A stretch of 9,017 nucleotides of DNA, from assembly GCA_002084985.1 (NCBI GenBank), contig MZGO01000018.1, positions 1-9,017 on the forward strand, in the 5' to 3' direction. Below, piece by piece: positions 7,917 through 9,017 of this stretch. Below the pieces are notes generated by a model. The model did not search any database and was not told the DNA's origin. It worked only from the letters and a program-made list of their open reading frames with translations. The position numbers were made by a program, and so were the translations under genes. Each line of letters opens with the position of its first letter. The first letter of the stretch is position 1. This DNA is from Thermotoga sp. 4484_232 (GTDB lineage: Bacteria > Thermotogota > Thermotogae > Thermotogales > Thermotogaceae).

Positions 7917-7940
7917 TCGATGATGGTCGATGATCGATCG
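7917..7940. repeat. Tandem TCGATGAT repeats with GATCGATC palindrome
   Basis: TCGATGAT occurs at 7917-7924 and 7927-7934, one helical turn (10 bp) apart, and runs into the palindrome GATCGATC (7932-7939). It lies just after the 7902-7914 palindrome. In-phase repeats are typical of protein-binding arrays, but the stretch is short and no binding protein is indicated. I see no ORF or folded RNA in the rest of 7875-8003. Confidence 0.4.
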
Positions 7941-8003
7941 CTTTCAGTTAGTCCCTTCTCATTTGTTACACATTCTTTAGCTTAACTTCTTTTCTTTTTC
8001 GAA

Positions 8004-8050
8004 CAGGAGGTATAATATATACTGCGATGAAAAAATTCAGGAGGTAAAAT
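8004..8050 (+). promoter_or_regulatory. Duplicated CAGGAGGTA-AAT segment: -10 box and RBS of the MIP18-like gene
   Basis: CAGGAGGTATAAT (8004-8016) and CAGGAGGTAAAAT (8038-8050) are the same 13-mer with one mismatch, 34 nt apart. The second copy is the ribosome binding site of ATG 8052 (AGGAGG 8039-8044, 7 nt spacing). The first copy carries a consensus TATAAT (8011-8016) that could be the -10 box, with only a weak -35 (about TTCTTT, 7987-7992). Transcription would then start near 8023-8026. A 6-codon frame (ATG 8027, MKKFRR, TAA 8045-8047) ends inside the second SD. Confidence 0.45.
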
Positions 8051-8051
8051 C

Positions 8052-8343
8052 ATGGGAAGAATAACAAAAGAGCGAGTTTTGGATGCTTTGCTTTGAGATA
8101 GGCTTTGATGTCGTGAGCCTGGGATTGGTCTACGATATACAGATAGATGATGATAACAACGTGAAGGTCCTCATGACTCTCACAACACCTGCATGTCCTC
8201 TAGCAGGTATGATACTCTCGGATGTAGAACAAGCCGTTAGAGATATCGAAGGTGTGAAGAACGTGGAGGTGGAGTTGACATTCGATCCACCATGGACTCC
8301 AGAAAGAATGGATCCGAAGCTCCGAGAGAGATTTGGGATATGA
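8052..8343 (+). pseudogene. MIP18/PaaD-like (DUF59) protein, frame-disrupted
   Basis: The family includes SufT/PaaD-type iron-sulfur assembly factors; T. maritima TM0487 is a solved member. A strong SD (8039-8044) serves ATG 8052, which reads MGRITKERVLDALL and stops at TGA 8094-8096. The conserved body continues in the +1 frame to TGA 8341-8343: EIGFDVVSLGLVYD, then TTPACPLAGM with the conserved Cys, then VEVELTFDPPWTPERM. Compared with TM0487 as I remember it, about five residues of the ALKNVIDFE segment, including the conserved Asp, are missing at the join, which fits a 14-nt loss. ATG 8083 would give an 86-aa protein lacking the first helix, but it has no good SD. The break falls on CTT TGA, the slippery stop used in prfB frameshifting, so a programmed shift cannot be excluded. 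The end overlaps prmC by 4 nt. Confidence 0.7.
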
Positions 8344-9017
8344 ACCTTGAGAGAGCTAAGGACATCTTGAAAAAAGTTAGTGACGTTCCCATGCTGGAGG
8401 CCCTGATTTTGGCCTCCTTCGTTTTTGATGAACCTAAAGAGAAAATCCTGATACATGGTCTTCCGAAAGATGAAAAATTGATTCGAAGGTTTTTCGAGCT
8501 TGTTCATAAAAGGTCGAAAGGTTATCCCCTTCAGTACATCTTAAAAAAAGTTGAATTCATGGGATACGAGTTTTACATCGAAGAAGGCGTGTTCATCCCA
8601 AGAAGCGTTACAGAGGAACTGGTGGAGATAGCCATAGATCTTGTGAGGAATCTGGGATTGAGTCTTGTGGCTGACATCGGCACCGGTTCAGGGGCTATAG
8701 CGATATCTGTAGCTAAAATGACCGGGGTAAAAGTCCTGGCAACGGATGTATCGGAAAAAGCGGTGAAGGTGGCGAGAATTAACATTTCGAAGATGAAAGT
8801 CCAGGATCTTGTGACCGTCGAAAAGGGAGAGTTTTTAGAGCCATTTCTGGATCGTCTGGATGAAATAGATCTCGTTGTCTCCAATCCACCCTATGTGAGA
8901 AGAAGTGATGAGGTTTCAAATGAAGTTCTATACGAGCCGGAAGAAGCTATTTTTTCTGGAAGGACAGGTCTGGAGTTTTACGAAGAATTTTTCAAAAGGT
9001 ACGATCTCTCGAACAAG
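8340..9017 (+). CDS. prmC: Release factor glutamine methyltransferase PrmC (3' end missing)
   Basis: SAM-dependent enzyme that methylates the glutamine of the GGQ motif in class I release factors RF1 and RF2, which raises termination efficiency. It starts at ATG 8340, overlapping the MIP18-like stop (ATGA at 8340-8343), and is open to the window edge: 226 residues of about 280. The N-terminal helical domain (1-75) contains GYPLQYILKKVEFMG. The methyltransferase domain shows FIPR (85-88), motif I ADIGTGSGAIA (111-121), the ribose-binding Asp136 in ATDVS and the diagnostic SNPPYV (181-186) that holds the substrate glutamine. This is the HemK/PrmC signature, and T. maritima TM0488 is a close relative by memory. 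Upstream SD is weak (GAGAGA), so initiation should rely on translation of the preceding gene. A terminator-like hairpin lies within codons 19-29. Confidence 0.93.
   Translation, partial: MNLERAKDILKKVSDVPMLEALILASFVFDEPKEKILIHGLPKDEKLIRRFFELVHKRSKGYPLQYILKKVEFMGYEFYIEEGVFIPRSVTEELVEIAIDLVRNLGLSLVADIGTGSGAIAISVAKMTGVKVLATDVSEKAVKVARINISKMKVQDLVTVEKGEFLEPFLDRLDEIDLVVSNPPYVRRSDEVSNEVLYEPEEAIFSGRTGLEFYEEFFKRYDLSNK
8396..8426 (+). terminator. Terminator-like hairpin inside prmC
   Basis: GGAGGCC (8396-8402) pairs perfectly with GGCCTCC (8411-8417) around an 8-nt loop, followed by TTCGTTTTT (8418-8426). It has the form of a weak intrinsic terminator but lies about 55 nt into the prmC coding frame. 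When ribosomes cover it, it would not form; when upstream translation fails, it could cut transcription. Function is inferred and chance remains possible, since the codons encode ordinary residues (LEALILASFVF). Confidence 0.35.

Noticed and set aside
8027..8047. Six-codon ORF MKKFRR as a true leader peptide gene
   Set aside because: Its SD-like element is 16 nt away and the likely transcript start is at or just before the ATG, so translation is doubtful; kept only as an observation.
8130..8507. - strand open frame of 125 codons over the MIP18-like and prmC genes
   Set aside because: It is the shadow of two well-recognised + strand coding regions and has no SD or homology I recognise.

Overview
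The window looks like chromosomal DNA of a hyperthermophilic bacterium of the Thermotogales (Thermotoga or Pseudothermotoga type). The reasons are tightly packed genes, AGGAGG ribosome binding sites, Lys/Glu-rich proteins, and a ThiY-type binding protein, a MIP18/PaaD-like gene and prmC that resemble, from memory, the Thermotoga maritima TM0483-TM0488 neighbourhood. The genes diverge enough from T. maritima that this is probably another species. No rRNA, tRNA, CRISPR array, IS element or phage gene was seen.

Layout. (1) Positions 1-2244, + strand: the end of an operon for an ABC importer of thiamin pyrimidine precursors, thiX (5' end outside the window), thiY and thiZ, joined by 4-nt stop/start overlaps. 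(2) Positions 2237-6430, - strand: one gene of about 1,400 codons that converges on thiZ with an 8-nt overlap. It encodes a multidomain protein of the 2-hydroxyacyl-CoA dehydratase activase group: two ASKHA-fold activase domains, a DUF2229-like region and HgdB-like cysteine-containing regions. (3) Positions 6431-6606: a divergent control region with an extended -10 promoter for the large gene and a candidate promoter for gdh. (4) Positions 6607-7848, + strand: glutamate dehydrogenase, closed by a perfect hairpin plus U-tract. (5) Positions 7875-8051: a short spacer with palindromic and tandem short repeats and a duplicated SD-like segment. (6) Positions 8052-8343: a MIP18/PaaD-like (DUF59) gene whose strong start site and conserved body lie in different frames. 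(7) Positions 8340-9017: the 5' part of prmC (release-factor glutamine methyltransferase), overlapping the end of the MIP18 gene by 4 nt.

How the genes work together. thiXYZ is a salvage importer. The large activase-like protein is probably a self-contained ATP-driven low-potential electron-transfer enzyme; its substrate is unknown. Its divergent pairing with gdh raises, without proving, a link to glutamate/2-oxoglutarate metabolism. The MIP18-prmC pair is translationally coupled. Its frame break falls exactly on CTT TGA, the slippery stop known from the RF2 (prfB) frameshift, and the next gene modifies release factors. This is the most provocative observation in the window. It could be a regulatory circuit, but a simple 14-nt deletion or a sequence error must be excluded first.
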